Source of the DNA: JABEVB01 sp049965775 | Lineage (GTDB): Bacteria; Planctomycetota; Phycisphaerae; WQYP01 | Direction of reading: 5' to 3' | Assembly (NCBI GenBank): GCA_049965775.1 | Contig: JBMFVX010000004.1 | Coordinates: 1-43,030, forward strand | Length of the DNA: 43,030 bases | Part shown: in pieces, positions 31,261 through 38,316 of the stretch | Position numbering within the stretch: position 1 is the first letter of the stretch | Layout: each line of letters starts with the position of its first letter | Made by a program: the position numbers and the translations under genes | Notes under the pieces: generated by a model | What the model saw: the letters and a program-made list of their open reading frames with translations, nothing else | What the model was told of the DNA's origin: nothing | The model's database searches: none

Positions 31261-33288
31261 ATGGCAATGAAAATTATGCGCAAATACTCCAAGCCGCTTA
31301 TGGCGGTTTTTGGGGTGCTCCTCATGGTCACTTTCTTGATTGGCTATTCCGTCCAATCGGGCGTCAGCTCGGCTGCCGCCGGCTACACCCTTGGCACGCT
31401 CGGTAAAACCAGCATCACCAGCGGTATGCTTACTGGTGTCTCCGTTGATATCCGCATCCTGCGATCACTCGAAACCGCCTCGCCGCAGCTTGAAGAAGGC
31501 CTTCTCTGGCTCGATACATCTCAAGAGGGCCATGGTGCTCTGCAGTTCTACCTGCTCCTGCACGAAGCCACACACGAAGGCTTTACCGCATCCGATCAGC
31601 AGGTGCAGTATCTTCTGCAGGATAAATCGCTCCATAAGGCTGCCGGTGAGTTAATCGCCGGCGGCTCTTACGTCAGCGACAATATTGTCCAGGCTCTGCG
31701 CGATTATCAGAGCATTCAAAACCTTGCTTTCTTTGCCGCCGACGCTGCCCAGCCCAGCGAACCGCAGCTTCTGCACTTTATGAGCCGGCGCCTTTCCAAG
31801 GTGCAGGTGCAGTATGTCTGTCTGCAGGCCAGGGCCGCAGCCGCTCGCATGCCTGCTCCCTCAGCGGCGCTTGTGTCGCAGTTGTATCAAACCTACCGCA
31901 CCGTGGTTGCCTGGAGCCCAGACGCAGGCAATCTCCCGCCGCGACTCAATGGTCATCGCTATCCTTTTGGCTACCGGTACCCGCCGCGTGTGCAGGTGCA
32001 ATACATCAAACTCGACCGCGACGCTCTGCGGGCGCGTATGAAGCCAACACTGGCCAACGTGCAGGCTGCCTACCGCTATTACCAGTCGCATCTCGATCAA
32101 TTTCTGCTGCCGCCGCCGGCTGGCGCCGCATCGCAGCCGGCCAATGCCAAGCCCGCATATCAATCGTTTGATCAGGTTAAACAGCAACTCATCAAGCGGC
32201 AGTTGGATAAACAAATTGATGTAATCTTTCGGCACATTACCGATCTGATTTTGCATCAGACAGCCAAACCGTGGGGCTCCGCCGGGCAAAGCGGCTATGC
32301 GCCAAAATTATCGCGGGCAAAGTGGGTGTCCTATCGCAAAATGGCGCAGCTTGCCGCCGCACAATTTGGTTACCAGCCCAAGGTTGTAACGCTCAACCAA
32401 AAGTTAAATGCCGCCCAGCTTGCTGGCTTGGCGGGTATCGGCCAAGCCCGCGCCAGCGAGGCCGGGCTTGACTCACAGGCCAGTTTTGCAAACCTGGCCC
32501 TGCGTGTTCACGAACTCGAACCCAAAGCCACCGGCATTGCCATGTTGCTGCACCTGCAGGTGGGGCGCGAAGGCCCGCTGCTGACCGATGCTGATGGCAA
32601 CGAGTACATCTATCGCATTACTGCGGCCTCGCCGGCGCACAACCCCGCGTCGCTTGACAAGGTCAAAGCGCAGGTTATCCGCGATGCCTGCCTGCTCGAA
32701 GCCTTCAAGGCGGATGTCAAGCAAGGTCAAGATTTGGTCGCAGCCGCAGGCGCCAAAGGCCTCGCAGTCGCGGCCGCCCAAGATGGCCTTAAGCTCTACA
32801 CACCCAATCGCTTCAGTGAGTTTACGCAAGGCTACAACTACTATGGTCAACCCGTTATACAGCCCACCGTGGTAAGCACACTTGCGCACCCGGTACCGCA
32901 CTTTACCGAGCAGGCCGTGCGGCTGGCCGTGCAGGTGCAGGCGGCCGGCTATCATGGCGATGTTTTGCCGGTAAAACCGCAGGCCACAAAAGCAGCAGGG
33001 CATGGTCCGGGCAAAACAGCTGTGGCTCGCTTGCCCGCCGCTGTTGCCTATACCGGCATGCAACATCCCGCAACCATGCTGCTTGATGAACCTCGGCTGA
33101 ACGTTTATGTGATGCAGCTCATAGGCTCTTGGCCTGTGCCGCAGGCGCAGTTAATGGATTCTGAAAATCGGGGCAGCGACTTCGATCGCGTTTGGTTTTC
33201 CAGCCTGCAAGGGTTTTTAGGCAACTTTTTAAGCCTCAAGGCGGTGAGTCAGCGGGTGGGCTTTGTGCCCGCATCGCAGGGCGGATAA
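31261..33288 (+). CDS. Membrane-anchored SurA/PpiD-like protein, putative chaperone
   Basis: 675 residues. An N-terminal MRKYSKPLMAVFGVLLMVTFLIGYSV helix with no cleavage site suggests a single anchor and an extracytoplasmic body, as in PpiD. The next 150 residues fit the helical SurA_N/PpiD N-terminal pattern (LLHEATHEGFTASDQQVQYLLQD). The rest is Ala/Gln-rich with no PpiC-type rotamase signature that I can find. A long internal region (residues about 220-350) has YPPRVQVQYIKLDRDAL followed by helix-rich sequence. I infer an envelope protein-folding or assembly factor without isomerase activity; the assignment rests on architecture more than on sharp motifs. Divergent from rpsB and probably monocistronic. 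Confidence 0.55.
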   Translation: MAMKIMRKYSKPLMAVFGVLLMVTFLIGYSVQSGVSSAAAGYTLGTLGKTSITSGMLTGVSVDIRILRSLETASPQLEEGLLWLDTSQEGHGALQFYLLLHEATHEGFTASDQQVQYLLQDKSLHKAAGELIAGGSYVSDNIVQALRDYQSIQNLAFFAADAAQPSEPQLLHFMSRRLSKVQVQYVCLQARAAAARMPAPSAALVSQLYQTYRTVVAWSPDAGNLPPRLNGHRYPFGYRYPPRVQVQYIKLDRDALRARMKPTLANVQAAYRYYQSHLDQFLLPPPAGAASQPANAKPAYQSFDQVKQQLIKRQLDKQIDVIFRHITDLILHQTAKPWGSAGQSGYAPKLSRAKWVSYRKMAQLAAAQFGYQPKVVTLNQKLNAAQLAGLAGIGQARASEAGLDSQASFANLALRVHELEPKATGIAMLLHLQVGREGPLLTDADGNEYIYRITAASPAHNPASLDKVKAQVIRDACLLEAFKADVKQGQDLVAAAGAKGLAVAAAQDGLKLYTPNRFSEFTQGYNYYGQPVIQPTVVSTLAHPVPHFTEQAVRLAVQVQAAGYHGDVLPVKPQATKAAGHGPGKTAVARLPAAVAYTGMQHPATMLLDEPRLNVYVMQLIGSWPVPQAQLMDSENRGSDFDRVWFSSLQGFLGNFLSLKAVSQRVGFVPASQGG

Positions 33289-33788
33289 CGCCGCCCGCGT
33301 CGCGGCGGGGCGGTGCTGCCACCTCGCGCGTGCTTAGCACTGTCTGCTTTCAAAATTCGACAGCAGGCTCTTGGCCTATCACCACCATAAAAGTCCGATA
33401 ATATGAAGCTGCGATGCCAAAATCGCCATTTTTTTACCATTATGCCGGCAAAGTCAGCGAATTACTCTATAATTTGTAGCAAAGCGGCCTATAAACAGTC
33501 ATAAATTATTTCAAGTTATGCTAGCCTACTATCCGATGATAATCGCGTCGAAGGATTCGACATGCGGGGCTGCGCCCTGCAAAGTCTTAAAACATGGATG
33601 TGTCCACTGCACCTGCCTGGTGTGAGTGTCCGATGTCCTATTGCAATATAAGTACAGAAAAAACAATGGTTTAGGTTGGGTGGTCGCACATTTTTTTTTT
33701 CGCTTGGGCCTTTCCGAAGGGGCCGCCGATGGTATTAACCTTCGGTGCGAAATACTCTTTAATGTGCGATAAGAAAGGAGAGCGGGTT
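33289..33788 (+). other. Long leader/intergenic region before the sigma factor gene
   Basis: 500 bases with no gene recognised. It includes a TATAAT at 33468-33473 without a good -35, a TACTAT at 33527-33532, then hairpins: GTCGAA-GGA-TTCGAC (33547-33561), GCGGGGC-TGC-GCCCTGC (33564-33580, one G-U), and a bipartite stem CACT.CACC/GGTG..AGTG near 33607-33632. TGTCC occurs three times within 45 bases. A run of ten T at 33691-33700 has no stem before it. The gene's SD AAGGAG is at 33775 region. Confidence 0.45.
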
Positions 33789-34757
33789 ATGGAGAGTTCA
33801 CTTTTAGTGAGGCGAGCGCCGGCTGCGACAGGGCAGCTTTACGAGGCCAAGCCGACTTCCATGGTGCTTTCTGAAGATCAGCGAATCTTAATTCAGGAAG
33901 CTCTTTCGGCCCCCATAGCTTTTGTTCCTCACCCCATCTTTGACCAGGCGGATGCCGAATCTAAGCTCTTTAACCAAGGGGCTCAGATTCCAGAGGCCAA
34001 CATCGGTTGGTATCACCCCATGGTGGACGATGATTTGGTCACCGCCACCACCGAAGAAGCCTCCGTCCTCACGGCTGAGCAGGAACAGCAGCTTTTCCTC
34101 CGATTTAACTATGCCCGTAAGCGCGCCTCCGAAACGGCTCGCCGTTTCAGGCTTAGCCCGAGCCGTAAAACCGGTTCCGAGCTTGCCTTCTGGTGGGCAC
34201 GCGTCCGTGAAGCCCGTGATCTTATCACCGGAGCCAACTTGGCTTTGGTGCTCGCCATGGCCAAACGCACCCGCATGTCGGAAGTGGAGTTTGGCGAACT
34301 GGTTTCGGAAGGCAACATGGCCATGCTTCGGGCCGTAGAAAAGTTTGACATAGCGCGCGGCTTCAAATTCAGCACCTATGCCTGCCGCGCCATTCTTAAG
34401 TCGTTCAGCCGGGCCGCGATGCGGATTTCTCGCCACCGTTCACTGTTCCCGACCGAATTCGACCCACTACGCGAAATCGGCGATGATCGTGAGGAGCGCG
34501 AAATGGCAGCTCAGCAAGAAGCTTTGGCAGACCTCCAAGCCGTATTGACCGAAAACCGGGCCAATTTGTCGCAGGTTGAACGCCGCGTGCTCGATGCCCG
34601 CTTCGCCATGGCGCCCACCTCCGAGGCCACCTCCGACCTTACACTTGAAGAAGTCGGCCAGGTCATGGGTGTAACCAAAGAACGCATCCGCCAAATTCAG
34701 AACCGGGCAATCCAAAAGTTGCGAACCGCGCTTCGCAATAAAATGAGGGAGGGTTAA
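33789..34757 (+). CDS. RNA polymerase sigma factor, sigma-70 family
   Basis: 322 residues from ATG 33789, preceded by AAGGAG at about 9 bases; an earlier in-frame start would add 20 unconserved residues. A region 1.2-like segment LTAEQEQQLFLRFNYARKRA is followed by region 2 (ITGANLALVLAMAKR, FGELVSEGNMAMLRAVEKFDIARGFKFSTYACRAILKSFSRA) and region 4 with a helix-turn-helix (LTLEEVGQVMGVTKERIRQIQNRAIQKLR). Region 3 is short. This resembles the primary-like sigma factors abundant in planctomycetes; I cannot say which promoter class it reads. It has a long leader and a strong terminator, so it is an independent transcription unit. Confidence 0.9.
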   Translation: MESSLLVRRAPAATGQLYEAKPTSMVLSEDQRILIQEALSAPIAFVPHPIFDQADAESKLFNQGAQIPEANIGWYHPMVDDDLVTATTEEASVLTAEQEQQLFLRFNYARKRASETARRFRLSPSRKTGSELAFWWARVREARDLITGANLALVLAMAKRTRMSEVEFGELVSEGNMAMLRAVEKFDIARGFKFSTYACRAILKSFSRAAMRISRHRSLFPTEFDPLREIGDDREEREMAAQQEALADLQAVLTENRANLSQVERRVLDARFAMAPTSEATSDLTLEEVGQVMGVTKERIRQIQNRAIQKLRTALRNKMREG

Positions 34758-34838
34758 AAACCCCACAAACCCTCTCTTCCGGCCGAGCGCCAGATGTATA
34801 AGCATCAGATGGGGTCCACCCGGCCGGTAATCATATTC

Positions 34839-34877
34839 AAGGGCCGCACGGTTATAACGTGCGGCCCTTCGCTTTTT
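34839..34877 (+). terminator. Rho-independent terminator of the sigma factor gene
   Basis: AAGGGCCGCACG (34839-34850) pairs perfectly with CGTGCGGCCCTT (34858-34869) around a 7-base loop, followed by CGCTTTTTT. A 12-bp GC-rich stem with a T-run is as clear as such signals get. Confidence 0.92.
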
Positions 34878-35129
34878 TGCCGCCGCAGCCTGAGCATGGC
34901 AAATTCTTCGCGGTGCATTCAAAAGTTGTGGATGGGGTGGCAATGGGGGGGGCGGGCGTGTCCCGCCCGACTGCGCAAAAAAGTAACTCAGAGGCAACCC
35001 GCGGCCATTTGCCTCAACAAAAGCCACTGCGTTCAATCTCATTCGCGATTACCGCCCGGCTATAACCCGCGCCCGACCCGGCGGGCGGTTTGTTCGTCGG
35101 TTTGTGCGATCACTAGAGTCATCAATCAA
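34878..35129. other. Spacer with two further stem-loops
   Basis: After the terminator, GGGCGGG-CGTGT-CCCGCCC (34950-34968) is a perfect 7-bp hairpin, and ACCGCCCG (35051-35058) pairs with CGGGCGGT (35082-35089). Neither has a convincing T-tract in either direction. No gene seen. Confidence 0.45.
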
Positions 35130-35318
35130 TCAGTGGTTTTCGTCGCCATAGTCTTGATGGTCGTCGCGCCCCTGGTTGTAGTCTTGATGGTAGCCACGGT
35201 CATGATCATAACCGCGATCATGGTCATGAGATTCCCAGCAGCCGCCCATCATCGTGAGCATGGCCGCCGCCGCAAACAGGACGGATAGAGTTATTGCGAT
35301 GCGCTTATGAATTTTCAT
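35130..35318 (-). CDS. Small His/Asp-rich lipoprotein
   Basis: 62 codons from ATG 35318, fixed by GGAGGTG seven bases upstream; the longer in-frame version has no ribosome site. The signal sequence MKIHKRIAITLSVLFAAAAM ends in a lipobox-like TMMGGC, so the mature protein would be a lipid-anchored tail of about 35 residues. That tail is nearly all His, Asp, Tyr, Gln and Gly, with HDHDRGYDHDRGYHQDY as a near repeat. Metal binding (Ni, Zn or Cu) is plausible from composition alone. No known family was recognised. Confidence 0.65.
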   Translation of the reverse strand: MKIHKRIAITLSVLFAAAAMLTMMGGCWESHDHDRGYDHDRGYHQDYNQGRDDHQDYGDENH

Positions 35319-35461
35319 AACACACCTCCAGAAAGATGCCCGGACAGGCGATTCTGGCCTTCCGCTGACGATCAGGAGCTTCACTGTTGTCCCTGATATG
35401 TACTTTCAGTGTAGCAAGTTGACCCGCAGGCCCCAAACATCGAATCCGCTGTTTTAGAGAT

Positions 35462-35525
35462 GTTCTCAAAAGCCGTGTCGCCCGCCGATCGCATCAGTTC
35501 AACGCAGTTGAGCAAAATGTCGCCG
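35462..35525. repeat. 64-bp direct repeat, copy 1
   Basis: Matches 36363-36426 at 62 of 64 bases. Begins GTTCTCAAAAGCCGTGTCGC and ends AAAATGTCGCCG. It lies 72 bases upstream of the zeta-like gene. In one forward frame it reads FSKAVSPADRISSTQLSKMSP after an ATG, in the 38-codon frame 35460-35576, close to the third gene of the module. Confidence 0.9.
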
Positions 35526-35597
35526 GCAAACGCGATGGCCGGCGGCTGGCCGCAGCAGGCATATCGGTTAAAATGAGGCGGTTTTGCCAGTGGAGCC

Positions 35598-36122
35598 ATG
35601 CGTTTGAAAAAGCGTATCGTAATTATTGCCGGGCCAAACGGGGCGGGAAAGACGACATTTGCGCGGCAGTTTTTACCCAGCGAGAGGGACTGTCCAAATT
35701 TTATTAACGCGGATCTGATCGCGGCTGGGCTTTCGCCGTTTGCCCCCGAATTGGAAGCGATTCAAGCCGCAAAAATTATGCTCGATCAGATACGGATGAA
35801 CGTGGATGCGGGCCGAAGTTTTGGCTTTGAAACTACGCTGGCGGGATTGAGCTATGCACGGCATATTCCGCGATGGCGGGCTGTAGGCTATCGCGTGGAA
35901 TTGATTTTTCTAAGCCTTCCATCTGCCGACGCTGCTGTGAAACGCGTGGCAATCAGAGTGAGACAGGGCGGCCACAATGTTCCGGAAGCGGTCATTCGAC
36001 GCCGTTTTGAGGCGGGGTTGAAAAACTTCCACGCGATTTATAAATTGTTGGTGAACCGCTGGTTCCTGTATGATACCAGTAAAGGTATACCTCGTTTGCA
36101 GGACGCTGGAGAAAACCGATGA
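35598..36122 (+). CDS. Zeta-toxin-like ATPase/kinase (COG4185 type)
   Basis: 174 residues. The P-loop GPNGAGKTT (12-20), then FINADLIAAGLSPF, a second conserved block FETTLAGLSYARHI, and RVRQGGHNVPEAVIRRRFEAGLKNF are the signature of zeta-like P-loop proteins encoded beside small antitoxin-like partners. Zeta toxins phosphorylate UDP-N-acetylglucosamine; whether this branch does so is unproven. The C-terminal WFLYDTSKGIPRL is present, so the protein is essentially complete, though a little shorter than many relatives. It overlaps the next gene by 4 bp (ATGA). A 64-bp repeat flanks the module. Confidence 0.85.
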   Translation: MRLKKRIVIIAGPNGAGKTTFARQFLPSERDCPNFINADLIAAGLSPFAPELEAIQAAKIMLDQIRMNVDAGRSFGFETTLAGLSYARHIPRWRAVGYRVELIFLSLPSADAAVKRVAIRVRQGGHNVPEAVIRRRFEAGLKNFHAIYKLLVNRWFLYDTSKGIPRLQDAGENR

Positions 36123-36319
36123 GCATGCGAATATCGGCCAACGATCCAATGCTTGTCAGGTCCATGGCTGCGATGCGGCGAGCGGCTCGGCGGGCACGCG
36201 AGATAGCGCGCGATACCGGAACACCGCTTGTGCTGGTGCGAGACGGCAAGGTTGTTCATATCCGCGTGCCTAAAACAGGAGGCAGCGCATCGGGGAAAAA
36301 GAAGATCGTTACGCGATGA
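36119..36319 (+). CDS. Small antitoxin-like partner of the zeta-like kinase
   Basis: 66 residues, starting in the ATGA overlap with the kinase gene and ending in an ATGA overlap with the next small gene. A basic helix (MAAMRRAARRAREIARDTG) is followed by TPLVLVRDGKVVHIRVP, a pattern I associate with the small proteins encoded next to COG4185 kinases. Strong positive charge. I infer an antitoxin or regulatory partner from position and pattern; no DNA-binding domain is evident. Confidence 0.65.
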   Translation: MSMRISANDPMLVRSMAAMRRAARRAREIARDTGTPLVLVRDGKVVHIRVPKTGGSASGKKKIVTR

Positions 36320-36471
36320 ACGACGCCCAACCCATCGTTAATGAAGCTTGGACCTTAGAACAGTTCTCAAAAGCCGTGTCGCCTGCCGATCGCATGAGTT
36401 CAACGCAGTTGAGCAAAATGTCGCCGAAATTCTCGATAGGGCGGGAGCGCCTACTATCGGGCCGGGGTTAA
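36316..36471 (+). CDS. Small hypothetical protein (third gene of the zeta-like module)
   Basis: 51 codons beginning in an ATGA overlap with the antitoxin-like gene, so it is likely translated by coupling. The start (NDAQPIVNEAWTLEQFSKA) is followed by the 64-bp repeat and a short tail. Part of the same stretch is open in another frame with a helix-like NAVEQNVAEILDRAG, so a frameshift could have broken a longer protein. No family recognised. Confidence 0.45.
   Translation: MNDAQPIVNEAWTLEQFSKAVSPADRMSSTQLSKMSPKFSIGRERLLSGRG
36363..36426. repeat. 64-bp direct repeat, copy 2
   Basis: Second copy of the repeat at 35462-35525, same orientation, two base differences (C to T, C to G). It lies inside the third small gene. 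The two copies bracket the kinase and antitoxin-like genes, about 0.9 kb apart. Confidence 0.9.
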
Positions 36472-36838
36472 TACACGATCGCACGATATTCACCACAGGG
36501 TACGCTGGGTCGCGCAGGGTTTATAGACAATTGATTAATTACTCAATGCCGTTTGCCTTTGAGCACGCCGATTAAATTTCTCTTTGGCCAGTGACACAAT
36601 AATTAAAGTCTGTACCTGAAGAATTAACACACTCTGCCTTACATGATCACTTAATTCAACCCCTGCGTTACCCTGCGTCCCCCGCGGTTGGCCCCCGTCG
36701 CGGAGCGCCCTGGGCCAAACCTGCTTCTCCGCGGCGTTACCCGCCGCCTGGCCTGGTACCGTGACCATTTGCCTTGCAGGCCTTTCGCCGATACGCTTTA
36801 GCACAGTATTGGTTCGCCCAACAACAGGAGCAACTTGC
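36472..36838. other. Spacer before clpP
   Basis: 367 bases. The first part is AT-rich (around 36520-36650), the second GC-rich. TTGCCT and TACGCT near 36772-36800 with 17-bp spacing could be a weak clpP promoter. No gene or RNA recognised. Confidence 0.45.
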
Positions 36839-37564
36839 ATGACGTTTGATCCTTACAGCACGCAGCTTGCCGGACGATTGGCTTCGCCGGCTGGCGGATT
36901 TCAGGCCAACAATCTCGTCCCCATCGTGGTCGAAAAGAGCGGCCGCGGCGAACGCAGCTATGATATCTTTTCGCGACTGCTGCGCGACCGCATCATCTTT
37001 CTCGCGGGCCCGATTGATGACGACATCGCCAATCTTGTTATCGCCCAGCTTCTGTTCCTGTCGAACGAAGACTCCAAAACTGATATAAATTTCTACATCA
37101 ACAGCCCTGGTGGCTCGGTTACCGCCGGCCTGGCCATTTACGACACCATGCAATTCTTGCGCTGTGATGTCTCCACCACTTGCGTGGGCCTTGCCGCAAG
37201 CATGGGCGCGTGGCTGCTGGCCGCGGGCAAAAAAGGCAAACGCTATGCCCTGCCCAACAGCCGCATCATGCTTCACCAGCCGCTCCTGTCGGGCATTATG
37301 CAGGGCACGGCCACCGACTTGTCCATCGAAGCACGCGAAATGATTCGCCTGCGGCAGCGCATGTACGAGATTATGTCGGGCCATACCGGCCAAACCGTCG
37401 AAAAAATTCAGAAAGATTGCGACCGCAATCTCTGGCTCGGCGCTGAAGAAGCCGCCCAATATGGCGTCATAGATCAGCCGCTGATGCGACTGCCCGCCAT
37501 TACCCCCGGCCGCGGCGGTGATCTTGCGCCGCCGGGTGGCCCAACCGATGTTGCTGATCAATAA
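36839..37564 (+). CDS. clpP: ATP-dependent Clp protease proteolytic subunit
   Basis: Serine peptidase subunit of ClpXP/ClpAP. 241 residues from ATG 36839 with AGGAG 8 bases upstream. Catalytic triad by spacing: Ser121 in GLAASMGAW, His146 in RIMLHQPL and Asp195 in KDCDRNLWL, with the same intervals (25 and 49) as Ser97, His122 and Asp171 of E. coli ClpP. Oligomer-fold features IIFLAGPIDDDIANL, INSPGGSVTAGLAIYD and HTGQTVEKIQKDCDR are present. The N-terminus is about 35 residues longer than mature ClpP and the C-terminus ends in a Pro/Gly-rich tail (PAITPGRGGDLAPPGG). GLAASM replaces the usual GQAASM. No clpX follows; a lipoprotein gene starts 13 bp on. Confidence 0.94.
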   Translation: MTFDPYSTQLAGRLASPAGGFQANNLVPIVVEKSGRGERSYDIFSRLLRDRIIFLAGPIDDDIANLVIAQLLFLSNEDSKTDINFYINSPGGSVTAGLAIYDTMQFLRCDVSTTCVGLAASMGAWLLAAGKKGKRYALPNSRIMLHQPLLSGIMQGTATDLSIEAREMIRLRQRMYEIMSGHTGQTVEKIQKDCDRNLWLGAEEAAQYGVIDQPLMRLPAITPGRGGDLAPPGGPTDVADQ

Positions 37565-37577
37565 GAGCGAATATTCA

Positions 37578-38270
37578 ATGGCCGTGTCTGCCTGCAAGCG
37601 TTTGAGTTTATTGATGCGTGCGTATGCCGTATGCCAGCGGCTGCGGCTCGCCTCCGCGCCGCTTGCCATAGCAGCCCTGAGCTTCGTCGGCCTGACCCTG
37701 GCTGGCTGCGCGTCGCAGCAAAACCCGCAGGTTTACCGCGACAACATTCGCCTCGAAAACGACAACACGCAGCTGCGCTCGCAGGTGCAGCGGCAAAATA
37801 CCCAAATTCACGATCTGCAAAAACAGCTTGCCGCTAAAACGCCCCGCGTCGCCACCCTTCCCCCTTCGCGGCTTGCCGAACTTTTTACCCTCGATCATAT
37901 TGCCATCGGCAGCGCAACGCGCTTGGCCCGCTTCGCGCCTGGCCACGGCATGGGGTTTCGCGTATTTGTTAAAACCCGCATGGCCGACGGCGAGCCTCTC
38001 CCTGTTGGCGGATCAGTTGATATTGAGGCGTTTGATCTCAAGGCCGCCACCGGTCACCGCCTGCTTGGACACTGGAAGTTTGGCCCCACGCGCGTGCTTG
38101 CGAGCTGGTATGGCATGTTTGGGCTTAATCAGTTTGCATTTGACTGCCCGCTTAAGGCGCTGCCCATGCATCATGTCATTACCTTCCACGTGACATTTAC
38201 CGATGCGCTGACCGGCCATATTTTTACCGCCCAGCGGGCCATTACGCTTGGCAGCCTCAAACCGCAGTAA
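37578..38270 (+). CDS. Lipoprotein with coiled-coil segment
   Basis: About 230 residues from ATG 37578; ATG 37614 is an alternative giving a more typical signal length. The signal sequence ends in the lipobox LTLAGC. After it a helical, probably coiled-coil stretch (RDNIRLENDNTQLRSQVQRQNTQIHDLQKQLAAK) leads to a C-terminal domain of about 130 residues rich in beta-type sequence (GFRVFVKTRMADGEPLPVGGSVDIEAFDL) with no family I recognise. The protein is probably an envelope lipoprotein. The gene sits 13 bp after clpP and 46 bp before fumC, so it is likely in the same operon. Confidence 0.75.
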   Translation: MAVSACKRLSLLMRAYAVCQRLRLASAPLAIAALSFVGLTLAGCASQQNPQVYRDNIRLENDNTQLRSQVQRQNTQIHDLQKQLAAKTPRVATLPPSRLAELFTLDHIAIGSATRLARFAPGHGMGFRVFVKTRMADGEPLPVGGSVDIEAFDLKAATGHRLLGHWKFGPTRVLASWYGMFGLNQFAFDCPLKALPMHHVITFHVTFTDALTGHIFTAQRAITLGSLKPQ

Positions 38271-38316
38271 ATTGCCCTGCAACAGGGGCAATCATCCAGC
38301 ACCAGGAGATATCAAA

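Noticed and set aside
33680..33705. Run of ten T as a terminator of the SurA-like gene
   Set aside because: No GC-rich stem precedes it, and it lies about 400 bases after the stop codon.
35460..35576. 38-codon plus-strand frame containing repeat copy 1
   Set aside because: No ribosome site; its coding look comes from sharing the repeat with the third gene of the module. It may be a relic but is not supported as a gene.
36737..37669. 310-codon minus-strand frame opposite clpP
   Set aside because: ClpP on the plus strand has a full catalytic triad and good ribosome site; the antisense frame has no family features.
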